Assembly (NCBI RefSeq): GCF_004027225.2
Contig: NC_044277.2
Span: 28,720,995 to 28,784,994, forward strand
Length of the DNA stretch: 64,000 nucleotides
From: Strigops habroptila
Lineage: Eukaryota > Chordata > Aves > Psittaciformes > Psittacidae
Direction: 5' to 3'
Below the pieces are notes generated by a model, which did no database searches, was not told where the DNA came from, and saw nothing but the letters and a program-made list of their open reading frames with translations. The translations under genes were made by a program, and so were the position numbers. Positions 49,777 to 61,789 of this stretch are shown here, one piece after another; within the stretch, counting starts at the first letter, position 1; each line of letters begins with the position of its first letter.

Positions 49777-49908
49777 GTTTTGACACCTTATTGAGAATTC
49801 ATGAATTTTTTTTTGTCAAGTGTCACATATTTGAAAAGAAGATTGAACTGTGTATATTAAAACAGTGTTTGGAGGGAAGGTAAAACTGCAGAACATAAGG
49901 ACAGAACT

Positions 49909-50010
49909 TTGAGCAGCCTGGTCTAGTGGGAGGTGTTGCTGCCCATGGCAGGGGGTTGGAACTGGATGATCTTAAGGTCCCTTCCAACCCAAACGATTCT
50001 GTGATTCTAT
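49909..50010 (+). mobile_element. CR1 LINE 3'-end fragment, plus strand
   Basis: TTTGAGCAGCCTGGTCTAG, then 'ggttggaactggatgatctt' and 'cccttccaacccaaacgatt', ending ATTCTGTGATTCTAT. This is a sense CR1 3' terminus with its octamer end, about 130 bp beyond the distal SNX16 polyadenylation signal. Confidence 0.9.
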
Positions 50011-53000
50011 AAATCTTTTTAAAATACTGAAAAGGTGCTTGAGTCATACATGCTAGGCATTTCTGAAGTACTTCAGGTAAATCTGTAAACCTAGTCACTA
50101 AAGAAAACATTAATAGAACTTAGAGTTTAGTCATGAGACAACAAAGGAACAGAAATTTTGTTGTGCTCTGTCTTTAAGGCTATAAGATATTCTGCTGATC
50201 CAGAATATTTAATAACATGAATAGACATGTTTAGGGGGACCTTGATTTTTAATGAAACTGAGCTGAAAAATGTGAATTTGTTCAGCAGCCGTGTGGTATC
50301 GCTTGGCCTGTGTTACTGGTTAATACATGGTTTTTCCCCCCCACCCCAAAAGGACATGCACATTTTGAGGTGTACAACCCACGGTGGCTTTGAACACTCT
50401 GATCAAGGGGAGTTCATCCCATATTGAATTTTTTCTGGTGCATTTGCTTCCATTCTGGCACTGTTTTCCATCCACTTCCTTCTCATTTCACTCACTGTTG
50501 CAGTTTGAGTTCAGAAGAAGCCAACTTTCAATTATTTCATTCATGAGAATGTGACAGTGCAGTTCTATGTTCTCCACAATGAGCAGAGGAGGATTCACAC
50601 TGGAATTGTAGCAGAGTGAGCTAATTACAAGAATTGCACTTTGTTCTTTTCTGTTGTAGCTAAATCATTCCAAAGGTAATTGTCTTAATAGATAAGCCAC
50701 TGGTTTACAATGTTGGTTTTTCCCTTAGCGTTAGATTTTAATACATTGTTTCCAGCTTAACCTTACTGGTTTAAATCTTTAAATGCATCTTAAATTTAAT
50801 AATCTGGCAGGACTTTTTCTCCTCCAAAGCACTTGCAGTCTGCCCGTGCCACTTTTCAGCTTTTGATTTGTAGACTCCTAAATCAATTAAAATGCTGACT
50901 AGTATTGACCCAAGAATGAGTGCCTATAAAACTCCCACTTCATACCTTTCCCACTGTGACAACCACTGGTTTCTGTGAGTACAACAGTCCCATTGAACCA
51001 GCTTGAGGAAAGGAACTAATTCACCAAACTGCACTTGACAGCTGTAGGAGAGAACAGCTTCCACCGGGTGTTTTACAGTAGGCTATTGTCCTCACCTCCT
51101 TGTGTTAAGCAACAAAGAGATGCAATGGGACTGTTGCAATGGTCATAGTTGCAGGGAAAAGGGACATGGAAAGCTCCTGCTCTAGGCTCTGTCTGTCCTA
51201 AATTGGTTTCACTCTGTGCCTCTGAGTAGACCATGAAGTAGTTTGATTTTTCACTCTGTGGTTTCTGTTCCTTCAATGAAATGTAGCTCTGAAGCAATAG
51301 CAATTATGCTATTTTCATTTCTAGTAGAGCTGATAAGAAATGCAACTTTCTGAAGGAAGTTTTAGGTGGTTTTGTTTGGCTTGGGGGGTTTTCTACACTA
51401 CAACTGGCTCTAATACACGCTGGAGGAGGAATTCTGAAGAGTCACGCTCTCAAGTTGCTGCTGCTGCAATCATTTCTTCTCATTTCTTTTAAGAAATGTC
51501 AGACAATACAGGTAAGTAGTCCAAGGTCAGGAATCACCAAGGAAGGGAAGAATCTTGTAGGAAGCACTCCTTTTACAGAATACCAGGTCTAGGGGTCTTT
51601 CTTCTTATCATTCCTTTCTATATTTCAGCTAAATCTTTGTCCCAGAGATCAGTACATTCAGATTGCCAGACAGAGCCAACATTTAAAGCTGGACATGTAC
51701 TTTTCCTGTAAGGAATAGGACTTGCTTTAAGGGATGTCGGGGTAACTGAACTACATCCTCACATCCACTGGTTTTTTTCCCTTTGATCTTGGAGGACTGG
51801 TCGTGCAGCTCTCTCCAAAACATGTCTCTCTTCAACAGTTTGTGTTCAGGATGAGCAGCCCATGTACTGACCAGGGGAATCTCTTGTTCTACATTTTTAT
51901 TTATCATTTTCATCGCATTTTAAATGCATAGGATCCCAACCTCCTAGCTGAAGGAAAAGATGGCAGAGGGAGTGGGAAAGGCAAATGGGAGAGAGGGACT
52001 TGCCTTGTCTGTAGTTTGCACTTGAGGATTTTTTCCCTTTTGAAAGTGAAAATTCATTCAATCATTTGCTCACCAGAATTGCTTCTCCACTAAATGTTGG
52101 TTTCTGTGTTGTGGGTGATTTAGGTTCTGTGTTATCTCAACCCATTCAGAAACCACTTTCCAAGGTTTATCATTCACAGCACTAATGTTTCTGTGCAGTC
52201 CCTCCTGGTAACCTTGATCCTCGCCTTGTTTCAAAGGGTGACCTTTTGTATACGGTCCTTCTCATGTTGTGTGTTGCAAGGAAAACGACTGAGCTAAGGC
52301 TATTGTTAAAGGTTTCCAATCTTCTTTCAAAGAGTGACTTTTGTTTCTGATGCAACTGTATTCTTAGTGACAAATGTCATCCCCCTTAGTGTACCAGTGA
52401 CTGTTTGCCATCTATATCCCACATTAGTTTATAGATTGTTCTCCAGTTGTTTATCGTGCGTGTTATACTGGAACAGGAAATGTTTCTCTTGAAATTTCTC
52501 CTCGGGTTGATGAAGTCAGAACTGTTCTGGTAGTTGTTCCAGAGTCAGAAAAAGGCTGTCACGAGATGTGTCCAAGCATAACTACATACATCACATATGG
52601 AACATATTTTTATTCTGGTGGGCACATTTTAAAGCCTGAAACTACAATTTTTATCAGCATCATAAAGTGATACTCGTATTGAAGGATTCTGTTTAACAAG
52701 GGTCAGTCGGTGTTACATTTTGGCTGCCCAGAGCACAGGATGTGCACAGATAGGGTGTTTCTAAAAGACAAGCGTTTCTCTCTATTACGGTGAGGTATAC
52801 AAACGGAGCTATACAAATGGCAAAAATTACCAGGTCCTCAAATGTAATTCTGTTTAGCTGGATATATCAAAAAGCCTGATGTGTAGGTCATTCTTACTTG
52901 ACCGATAATGAACAATGTTAGCATGAAGTCTTTCTGCAACAGAACAGCACCTGATGGTAAAATTATAATACAGGAAAGCTTATGATGTTCTAGCTCAACT

Positions 53001-53401
53001 GGCAAAGCTGCTCTCTTTTTATACCTTTAACCTCCAACCAATAGGCAGAAAAGTAGTCTGCAATGCATCTGTCTCGTGTGTGGCACAGATCCTCACCCTC
53101 TTCCTGACCCTGTTCATGTGACTTGTGCCTTTACTGTCTCATTAAGGGTACCGCAGCATCCAGCCCAGGCTGGAGTTCTGGTATGGCTTGTAAAGATCCC
53201 GAACTGCAAGCAGTGGCTTGGAGAAAGAGGAGACTTGGAAGTGGGAGTGGTAAACTTGAATAATAATTTAGCACTCAAAAGTGCTGTCACTGCTAGCCAG
53301 AGCTGAAGCCTTTGGCTTCAGGAGACAGGAACATGCATCATCAGAGAAGAGATCACTCCCCACAGTGCAGAAACCACCAGCCTGGGTCTCCTGCCAGCGG
53401 G

Positions 53402-53480
53402 TGTTGTTGCTCATCTCATTAGAGCACTGCCCTTACAAATGGGATTCTGGGCTCAACTCCCAGTGCTGGCTGAGTCTCCT
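53402..53480 (+). repeat. tRNA-derived SINE-like fragment (A-box/B-box remnant)
   Basis: TGTTGCTCATCTCATTAGAG followed by CACTGC looks like a decayed tRNA D-arm/A-box. About 30 bp on, GGGCTCAACTCCCAGTG resembles the T-arm/B-box (GGTTCRANTCC). The spacing matches a pol III promoter of a tRNA-type SINE. It lacks a foldable acceptor stem, so a functional tRNA is unlikely. Confidence 0.4.
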
Positions 53481-53734
53481 TTGTCTTAAGGGAAGTTAGC
53501 AGGCTCTGCACAGCCCTTTGTTAAACCTTCAGGAGTAGTACTCCAACCTATGTTTTCATGGATTTCAACACAATCTTCATGGAGACCTTTCTCCTTTTTA
53601 CCCCTTCTAAGCTTTTTATCTTAAATGCTATACTCAGCACTTCCATGACTTGAGGATCATCAAGGTGCTTTCCAAATAATGAATTTGTCCCCACTTTTTA
53701 TCTGAGAGATGTGTGTTGTATTTCCTTCTGCTTT

Positions 53735-53805
53735 GCAAATAGGGAAAATGAGGAAGAAAGCAATTACGTGATTCACCCTGATTGCACAGTCAGTTGGTGT
53801 AGCCC
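53735..53805 (-). repeat. MIR/CORE-SINE-like fragment, minus orientation
   Basis: The plus strand reads GCAAATAGGGAAAATGAGG, then 'acgtgattcaccctgattgcacagtcagt'. This corresponds to the MIR antisense 'acagatgaggaaactgaggc...gtgacttgcccaaggtcacacagct' with heavy decay. Confidence 0.45.
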
Positions 53806-54255
53806 TAGTGTTACTGCTGATCCGGTAGACTTGTCAGCAGGTTAAAATTAGATGATTCGCTGATCCGGTGAGACTGCTGTCTGTGTAATACACAACTATG
53901 TCTTGGGGTATCTTGCCTGGGTTTCAAGTAGGTCTGAATATCCTTGCTCATAAATTATTAGCTTCGTCTAGATTTCATAATATTCTTTTCTTCTACCAGT
54001 TCAAACTGAAAACACTAGGACGCTTGCACTGATGGGGTGGAGAAACAAGCCGCTGCTCTCTGAACCCCTTGTGGATTAATGCTTTTCATCTAGAAGAAAC
54101 CACAGCTGCCACAGCTGTTGCATGGAAATGTTGAGGATGGTTACAAAATGCTGCTCAGTTGTTAATGTGGGTTTGTAAAGCATTGCTCATCTGGCAAGTG
54201 CCTGTTGGGAGAAGGTTGCACACTGACCTTTTGAGATCTCATTACTGCTTTACAT

Positions 54256-54294
54256 GATAGATAGACACATAGATAGATAGATAGATAGATAGAT
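54256..54294. repeat. (GATA)n microsatellite
   Basis: Six perfect ATAG units at 54,269-54,294, preceded by an interrupted GATAGATAGACA. Confidence 0.9.
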
Positions 54295-57014
54295 GAATAA
54301 ATGTCATTTAGGAAGCAGTTGCAATGAGTGGCAAACCTCCTACTAGGTCTCTCCTCCCAAATTTCTGTGTCTCTTTCCTAGAAGTTCTCAGCATTTCTGA
54401 TAACCAGGTTATGGGGTGGATAGTTTGCGATGGGGGGGATCTCCCTTTCCCCTCATTCTGTAGTATAAATGTGCTTTTTACAAGGATAAGTGGAGGCATC
54501 AGGCAAGAGATCTACCCTATTATGGCAGCTGCTTTGTACATTAAGAGAAAGTCTTGCCCTGATAAGTTTATTCTTTGTGTGTTGATGTGCACTGTTAATT
54601 GAGAAAACGTACAGCATGCTTGTAGCATAATGTGAGCCTAACAAAACCATCATGTGATTCCTCTTAGATTTGACTTGGGCAGGGGGACAACAACTTGTGT
54701 GGGAAGAGGTAGGTGAGAAAATTGTCTCATTCTATGTAATCTTTACAAAAACAATCAAATGAGCCATTCAGTAAGATGCTGATGTGCATGTGGAGGTGGT
54801 GTTTCTGCTTATGTGTACAGAGGAGCCCAGCATAAGGCAGCTTCTTGTGGAGATCACTGCTTTTTCATCTCACACCCGTCAGATCTGAACCAAACATCAC
54901 TCCTTAAATAGGCAATTAAAAATAAGTAGAGGGTATTGTGAAATTAATGTGCAAAGTAATGTGTTACGAAGGAGTATTAAACAATGAACATTTAACCTCA
55001 ACCCTCCTGTGGCTTAACCTAAGAAACAGAACATGTGCAAATCATTACATTTATCTGTCTTTGCTGTCTGGATGCTGTAGTCAACTGCTGGCATCCTCTG
55101 TGAGATTGGTGTTTCGGTTCTGAATCTGGAAACACACGGAAGGCCAACACCTTTCACTTCTCAAATGACATGAGTTACACAAGACTCGTGATCTTCCAAA
55201 GGTCAGAGCACAAGATCTCTTCCCTCAACAAAGAGGCTGCTCTGTTCTGCTCTTGTGAAGCAGCTGTTGGCTCAGATTTCAGTTTATTCAGACACAATAT
55301 GTGCTCTAGACAGATTCTCAGGCTGCATTAATTAATGTCTCAACAATTATCATTCCCACCACCACCATTTTTCTTCTCCTATTGTCTTCTTTGTGAAATG
55401 AAACCCTTTCTGATCAACCAGAAGTGTCTGATACAACCTCTAGATAAGGTCAGTTGTCAGGTTAGTGCTATGACAAGCCTTTTCCAGAATTTCTTAGTCC
55501 TTGAAGGAGGATTTTTTTCTTAGCTCAGGGAACTAAATTGATCAGCCACATTTTGCTGACAGCTTGCAAAGCATTGGGAGCTGAAGGTTTTAACCTGAGA
55601 AGCGTGAGGTGGTTTCTGCTACCCACGTCCAGCTATTAACTTCTGAATCCCTGCATTACAGCCATGGGAAGGTTGCAGGTAACATGACCCATTTTACTTG
55701 TGCAGCCATACGCAGTTTCCACTGCATTTGATTTTGTTTTAGCAGAAATTGCCTGAGCCAAAGGCAGCATTTCTGGTTTGTTTTTTTTTAACCTGCTCTT
55801 GCAAACAAGTCAGTGTTTGCCACTGTACCATTGCTAGCGCAGACAAGGCACTCCAGCAGCCTCTTGCTGCAGATCTGAAGGGTTTTTCCTCTCAAGCTCC
55901 TGCTTGTGCAGTGTAAAAAATACATTTGCAAGGCACAGTGAAAGAATCAAAGCATTATCTATATGATTTATGCTCCTTGTTCTTGATATTCTATTATGGT
56001 TTCCTCTTTCCAGACGATTACCTTCCTTCCTTCAGGAGGAACATTTGATAGTGCCTTACTTTACGTGCTCTTACAGTACCTAAAGGGGCTACAGGAGATG
56101 CTCCAGAGCATCCTCTAAGAGACACCGGCTTCACTGAGAAATCCCTCTTCGCAGTTCAGTGTCCTCAGCTTGTTGCGATGACACCCAGCTTGCAGCTCGT
56201 CATTGCAAAGCAGAATTTGCTGAACCAGTATTAAAGAGGTTGAATCCCTTCCTCATGCTGGGCTGAACTTCTCATCCAAAATGGGTACCTTTAACTGATT
56301 TAATGCTCCAGTTTGTCATGGTGTGAGTGTGTAAGGAGGGGGCTGATAAGCTGCTGCATGAAGGTTTGCTTCTGAGGTCCTGCTGTCCTGTATGATTGCA
56401 AGTCCAGAGCAGGGAACCAAGCTGTGTGCCTAGGTGGCCACAGACAGGGGAATGGAAGAGAACAGAGGCAGAAAAGCAGCTGGTTAGTATTTAGAAGAAC
56501 ATTTTAGCTTTGAAAAAGTGGGGATCTGGGGAGAATTCGGAGGCTTCCCCCCTTTTTATTTGAGCAGCACTTCCAAGCAGGACCTCTTCCCTCCAGCAAA
56601 AGCAGTAAGGCTGAAACCAGGTCCTGTGTGAAAAACACAGCCTTCGGAGCCCCCTGGTGTGTATTGCTGTACACTGAACCCAGAGCTCCTCCTGGAGGTC
56701 TGCAGAGTCCAAGCCGTACTGCTGATGGAGCTCATCACTGCTGCTTGGCCCTTACAGCAGAGCACCAACCACCCCATGTACGTATAGGGTGCATACAACA
56801 GGTAGGCATAGGGTAATTATAGTAATCTTACATACAACTGTACATAGGCAGTCCTAGCTGACTTCAGTTAGTTCAACGGCTGCATCAAGCTACCTTTGGC
56901 AAGCTGAACCCAAGCACAAAAGTAAAGATAATACATCTGGATATATTTACATACTAAATATATCTGAAGAGCTACATTCCTCCTTTATTTTTTTTGAGGA
57001 AAGGGTGTTAAACT

Positions 57015-57026
57015 GGGGGGGGGGGG
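57015..57026. repeat. Poly-G run of 12
   Basis: An uninterrupted G homopolymer in otherwise mixed sequence. Confidence 0.85.
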
Positions 57027-58047
57027 AAGCGAGGTGGAATGTCCACATAAATCCTACCAGAACCCACAAAACATTCTTTACCCAGTCAGACAGTACACCT
57101 CTCCCATTAGAAGTATTGAGACTCATTGCCTACATGGGAACAGACAGCTAGCTCAGACAATTAGCCTCCCACCTCTTCTACTAAATTTAGCTCACTCGCA
57201 AACCACAGATCCTCAGTTTAGACACACACTGCTATTCAATGCATGCCTAGCTGGGGGGCAGGGGGACGTCAGCTAAGCAGACATAGAAGCAGAACATGAA
57301 AACATAAGGATGTGCAGGAGAGGGGAGCAGGGCAGCACAGGGGCCGTGGTGCCATCCGAGTTGTACAGGGGTGTTTAGAAATTTCTAGGCACATACATTT
57401 CATAACTCCATCTGCTGCGCTGCAGATATTGATCCCAAGAGTATAGTTCAGTGATGGCCAGGTAACTACATGATGATAACAAAACAATAAACCACTTAAA
57501 CCATGATCAGTCACACGAACCGGGCAGGTTTTCCATACAGGGCACATCTGACTGAACAGTGCTACAATGGTGGGTCTTGTAATGGTCTCTGCAACAGGGA
57601 TAAACATGAGAAAATATGACAGCTATGAGATTAGACTTCTGGTATTTGCCATTTCTTAAGACATTCAGGCTAGTCCCTGCTGTTCAGTCATTTTTGAGAC
57701 TAAAGCTTGCTCCTTATGTTTCTAAAAAAGTGGCATAATAATTTAGGTTCTACATCATGAAAAACTGAGATTTTCTCAGCACAAACACTCCCCATCTCTG
57801 CCCACCCTGTCCACACACCCACAGCTGTACACACAGCCGCATGTGCACATACTGTAACAGTTCCTTGAGGTTTTGTGATGAAGGCTTTAGGCTCTACAAA
57901 GATGTAAAGACGAAGTGCCAAAGCTGTTGAACCCTTTCCAGATCAGATAATGAATGATGGTCTTAAGTCACTGCTCCAACACTGTATACATGTGCAAATA
58001 TACATGTGTGTGTGTACATAAAGTATGAAATGCTATATACACACACA

Positions 58048-58053
58048 TTTATT
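58048..58053 (-). terminator. CHMP4C: Candidate distal CHMP4C polyadenylation signal
   Basis: On the minus strand, AATAAA is followed by TGTGTGTGTATATAGC and, about 35 nt on, another GT-rich stretch. This fits a signal plus GU-rich downstream element. Confidence 0.35.
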
Positions 58054-61000
58054 TTCAGATTCTAATAGGCTGCATGAAAAACTGCATCGTTTTATTTGCT
58101 TCAATTCAGCCTTGCCTATAGTAATTTTTCATGTTTAAAAGACCTGTCCATTCTTCCTTTCCACTAGGGCCTGGAAAGTGAAATACATACATTTAAGAAG
58201 CAATGAAGAGATCGTGGATTGGGGGGTGGCGAAGTGAAGTAGGTATTTTGGACATGTTAAAATAAAAGAACTGCTTGCTAAACAACTGTTCGGTGTCAAG
58301 GAACGTAGCTCAAACACCACAGGATATGCTGGTTTGGGTTTTTTTATTGTTTGGCTGGTTTTTTAAACCAAATCAGCTTTGAAGAATTCCTAAATTCCAA
58401 CCTGATGCTGAAAGATTAATACATTAAAACAGTATTTCATAATATCCTAATCTCCTCTAAAGAGCACTGTATCCTAATGACAGTGTAAGGAGAGTACTTA
58501 CAGTCTTGCCTGATAGGAAAATAAATTTAATACAATCATATAACACAAATATGACACCAAAATACTTATTTACAGCATATCTATATTTTCTTTTTACTTT
58601 TTATTGGTACATTTTCCCCCCTTTTAAAGATATTGAGATTAAAAATGTCCAAGCCTGTTCAGAGAAGAAAACCTTCTCAAAATAAATAAGAAACAAGAAA
58701 GGAAGTCAGCTATAGTGCACCATCTGCTGCCAGTCCTCTTGTAAAATATGTTCCAGTTAACAGAGAGTACATTTACAGCAACACTTTGTCACTGTTCACT
58801 CTCATCTGCTTACATACTAAACAAATACCATCTTGGCACAAAGACAGACATATGTTCAAAGAAGGAAGAGCCATTTGTCATAGCGTCATCTGAGTTTATG
58901 AAGGAGAGAGCCGCCACCTCAGCTGAATTAAACCCCTAGAACCCCTCTGCTTTTGAAGAAAACCCATCACTTACTGCCTCCCAGACAATCCTGTCAACAA
59001 GCACTCTGGTTCTGGAGGTCCATACTGTATTTTGGTCTGTGCACCTGACTACAGTATCTCTGAGGATAGCTTCACCAACCACTCATATCCTAGCCTATGA
59101 ACTGGTACGTGACTCTCTCCTCCAGAACCACCAGCCACCACACACAAGCTTTTATGGGAGCTCATCTGAATGACCAGTTTGTTTTCTTCACCCTTCACAA
59201 ATCTTGTTCCTAAAGTGTCTGGTCTGAAATCAATAAGCTGAAGACACTTGAAGCTTCTCAGGATCAACAATTGGCCAAAATATCGCTGGAAGTCGGCAGC
59301 CAGATGCTAGCCTGCAAAAGAGGAGACCTTCCCTAGATTTCTTCACCCTTGCAGGGTGTTCACATGGAAAGTTCTTACATAAAACAGCAGGTCCACATTT
59401 GCCAGACTGAAAATCACTTTAGTTTCAAACTGAAGCTTAGAAACCTATTTTGGCTAGGTTGTAGAGCACTTTAAATATACCAAGTGCTACATGAAGTGCC
59501 AAGTATTGGAAAACTACTAATGCAGCCAAGAACAGATGCTAGACGCCAGCTTTTCCAAGCTAAGCACAGGACTATGTTGGTATGGCCTCACATTTAGAAA
59601 TATCAGATGTGTCCACAGGCACAAGGCCAGCCCCACACAGTGGTGCAATCAGTGTATATTAATACTTTCTGTACCCAGTTCAGAGACTTGCATAGATTGC
59701 ATACCTTGAAGATGGAATTCCAGCCAAAAGGATTAGCAAATGGATTATAAGTAACTCCAAATATTTGTTATTTTATTAAATATGCCTGCTCTCAGCTGGC
59801 ATCTCATTCTGAATATCAGCAAGCATTAAAACTGAGAAACATTTTGTTAGTGTTCAATTTCCTACTGAGAGTTCAAAATGTATTTTTAAATTTAAGGCAG
59901 GTTGGGGTTTTTGTGGCTTTATTTGTAAAAAAAAAAAAAAAAGAAAAAAAAGAAAAATTAAAAACTGCATAGTTCCAGGTTTTCTCCACTCTCAGCTGAA
60001 AGGAACAATTTTTCTGGTACCTCCAAACCTTGGGACAGAATTATCATACTTGTTTTTTTTCTGAGTAGGAAATGCATCCAAAGTAAAGTGGCAAAGCTTG
60101 AGTGTCCTTTCATATGGACGCAAACCAAAAGCAATTCCAGTACAGAGAATAAAAAAGTCCTGAAAAACTGAATCTCTCCACAGGGTTTGTAAATGTGGGG
60201 TTTCATCCATGAACTCAAGTTGAAAGGTTCTGAGCACACCAGCATGCCATGTCCAGAAACACACATTAGCTTATGCTTAACCTAAAATCTAAGAAGCTGA
60301 AGCCTACTGCAGCCTATTGAAGCTGAACACCCAGCACATCATAGCCTAAAGCCCACAGGAGAAGGGGTCAGTCTTCCACCGCAACGGATCTACAGAAACC
60401 AAGTCTCTCACTATACCCGAAGTGGTTCAGTCATCAGTAAATTTAAATTAATATGAAAACAAGAAACCTAGACTGATGTCACTCTGCTTCCCACATCCCT
60501 TGGAACTCCACAGTGTTTTAGTATTTCCACGTGATTGACAGCAGACTACTAGCATAGAGCTTAAGTTTCATTTAATAGAATTCGCTAGTATAAAGCAGCC
60601 TATTTAATTCTTGTTTTGTAGTAGAACAGTGATTTCTCTATTTTCTCTATGTAGTAGTTTAGCACTCAGAGTGGCATTTGTTCCGCAAGCTATAAAGCTG
60701 TCAGTTGGACAGTAACATGTCATTTATAACTAATCCAGAATCAGCTTTTAACCAGGGTTAAAAAGGCATTTTGAATGCAACATGCTGGTATTATTTCCGT
60801 TCAGAAATTGAGTAAGAGGAAAGAACTAAATGCTCAGAAATTAAGATTACTTGAAATTGTATAATTAAAAATGTGTTACTAATTGCCTTAAAGATGGGTA
60901 TTATCATACAAAGTAAAGACTCAGCCTAGAAAGACACAGTAGAGGAGAACAAAGGAAGGTCAAATCTCTTCCGGATTTTTGATGGGGTTATCAGAAATCA

Positions 61001-61554
61001 GTTTTGTTTAGCAGCGATCTGTAAGAACTTGGACATTTCATTTTCCCCAATCACTGTAAAACTGTTCTTTAACTGAGTATGAAATAGTTCAAAATACAAT
61101 TTAACCTGACCTATAGAAGTACATGGGATGTTGTGGCTAAAGTTAAACCAAGAATACCTATCCCACTTCAAAAACCTACAGAAGAGTTTTCTCTTAATAT
61201 CTAGGTCACCATAAATTGCTCCAGGCAGTCTGTTTAAAATTCAATGTCCAAATGAATGGCTATTAGCTCTTGGGCTCCAAGGAACTTGCAAGTCAGGACA
61301 TGTATAAAGCTGTTTTGCTAATATTCAAATAGTCTGAAACAAATAACCCTCTAGGATAAGGCCTTAATGACTTTAACTTTTGCATTTCAGCAACGAATCC
61401 AGCTGTGTGTGTGAGGTACACAGGTTTTACAAACCAGCCAGATATAGTACAACATCACCCAATAAAAAATGATATTAAAAACAAATCTCTGGCCAAGGCT
61501 GAAAAAAAGTTTGATGCTTGGAGGTTTTGGCAACTATTGCATTTTTTTAATTTG

Positions 61555-61560
61555 TTTATT
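61555..61560 (-). terminator. CHMP4C: Candidate proximal CHMP4C polyadenylation signal
   Basis: A minus-strand AATAAA about 165 nt after the CHMP4C stop codon. The downstream sequence is A-rich and not clearly GU-rich. Confidence 0.3.
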
Positions 61561-61724
61561 TTTAAACTAGTTTTGTAATATGGCAGTTACACTATTCTTA
61601 GCAAGACTGGCCATAAAATATAGCCTGCATGAAATGAAACCACACTAAATCAGTAGTTATAAAACAGCTTTACAGCTCTGTACATCTGCAGTATAATGTT
61701 CAGTGTTATAAAAAGACCATGGTC

Positions 61725-61789
61725 TTATGAAGCCCAGGCAGCAAGCTTCTTCATTTCATCTTCATCCTCTGCTCTCTTCCTGGTTGATG
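61725..61789 (-). CDS. CHMP4C: CHMP4C terminal exon (ALIX-binding C-terminus)
   Basis: On the minus strand, a CTCTCTTTGCAG acceptor precedes CA TCA ACC AGG. The exon completes an Ala codon and encodes STRKRAEDEDEMKKLAAWAS with stop TAA at 61,727-61,725. Confidence 0.93.

Larger units (their letters stand above)
48075..49795 (+). other. SNX16: SNX16 3' UTR
   Basis: AT-rich sequence follows the stop without splice signals or interspersed repeats. Canonical polyadenylation signals lie at 48,813, 49,477 and 49,771. The end near 49,795 is inferred from the last signal. Confidence 0.6.
50011..58030. other. Intergenic region between SNX16 and CHMP4C
   Basis: No coding region is supportable; open frames are short and without domains. 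Identified content is a tRNA-derived SINE-like fragment (53,402-53,480), a MIR-like fragment (53,735-53,805), a GATA microsatellite (54,256-54,294) and a 12-G run (57,015-57,026). Confidence 0.65.
58030..61724 (-). other. CHMP4C: Possible CHMP4C 3' UTR (extent inferred)
   Basis: On the minus strand the sequence after the CHMP4C stop runs about 3.7 kb without recognisable interspersed repeats or another gene. Minus-strand AATAAA signals occur at 61,555-61,560, 59,918-59,923, 59,772-59,777, 58,600-58,605, 58,091-58,096 and 58,048-58,053. The last is followed directly by a TGTGTGTG tract. The true end could be at any of these. An A-rich patch (59,927-59,957) lies within. Small open frames here are not supported as genes. 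Confidence 0.35.
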
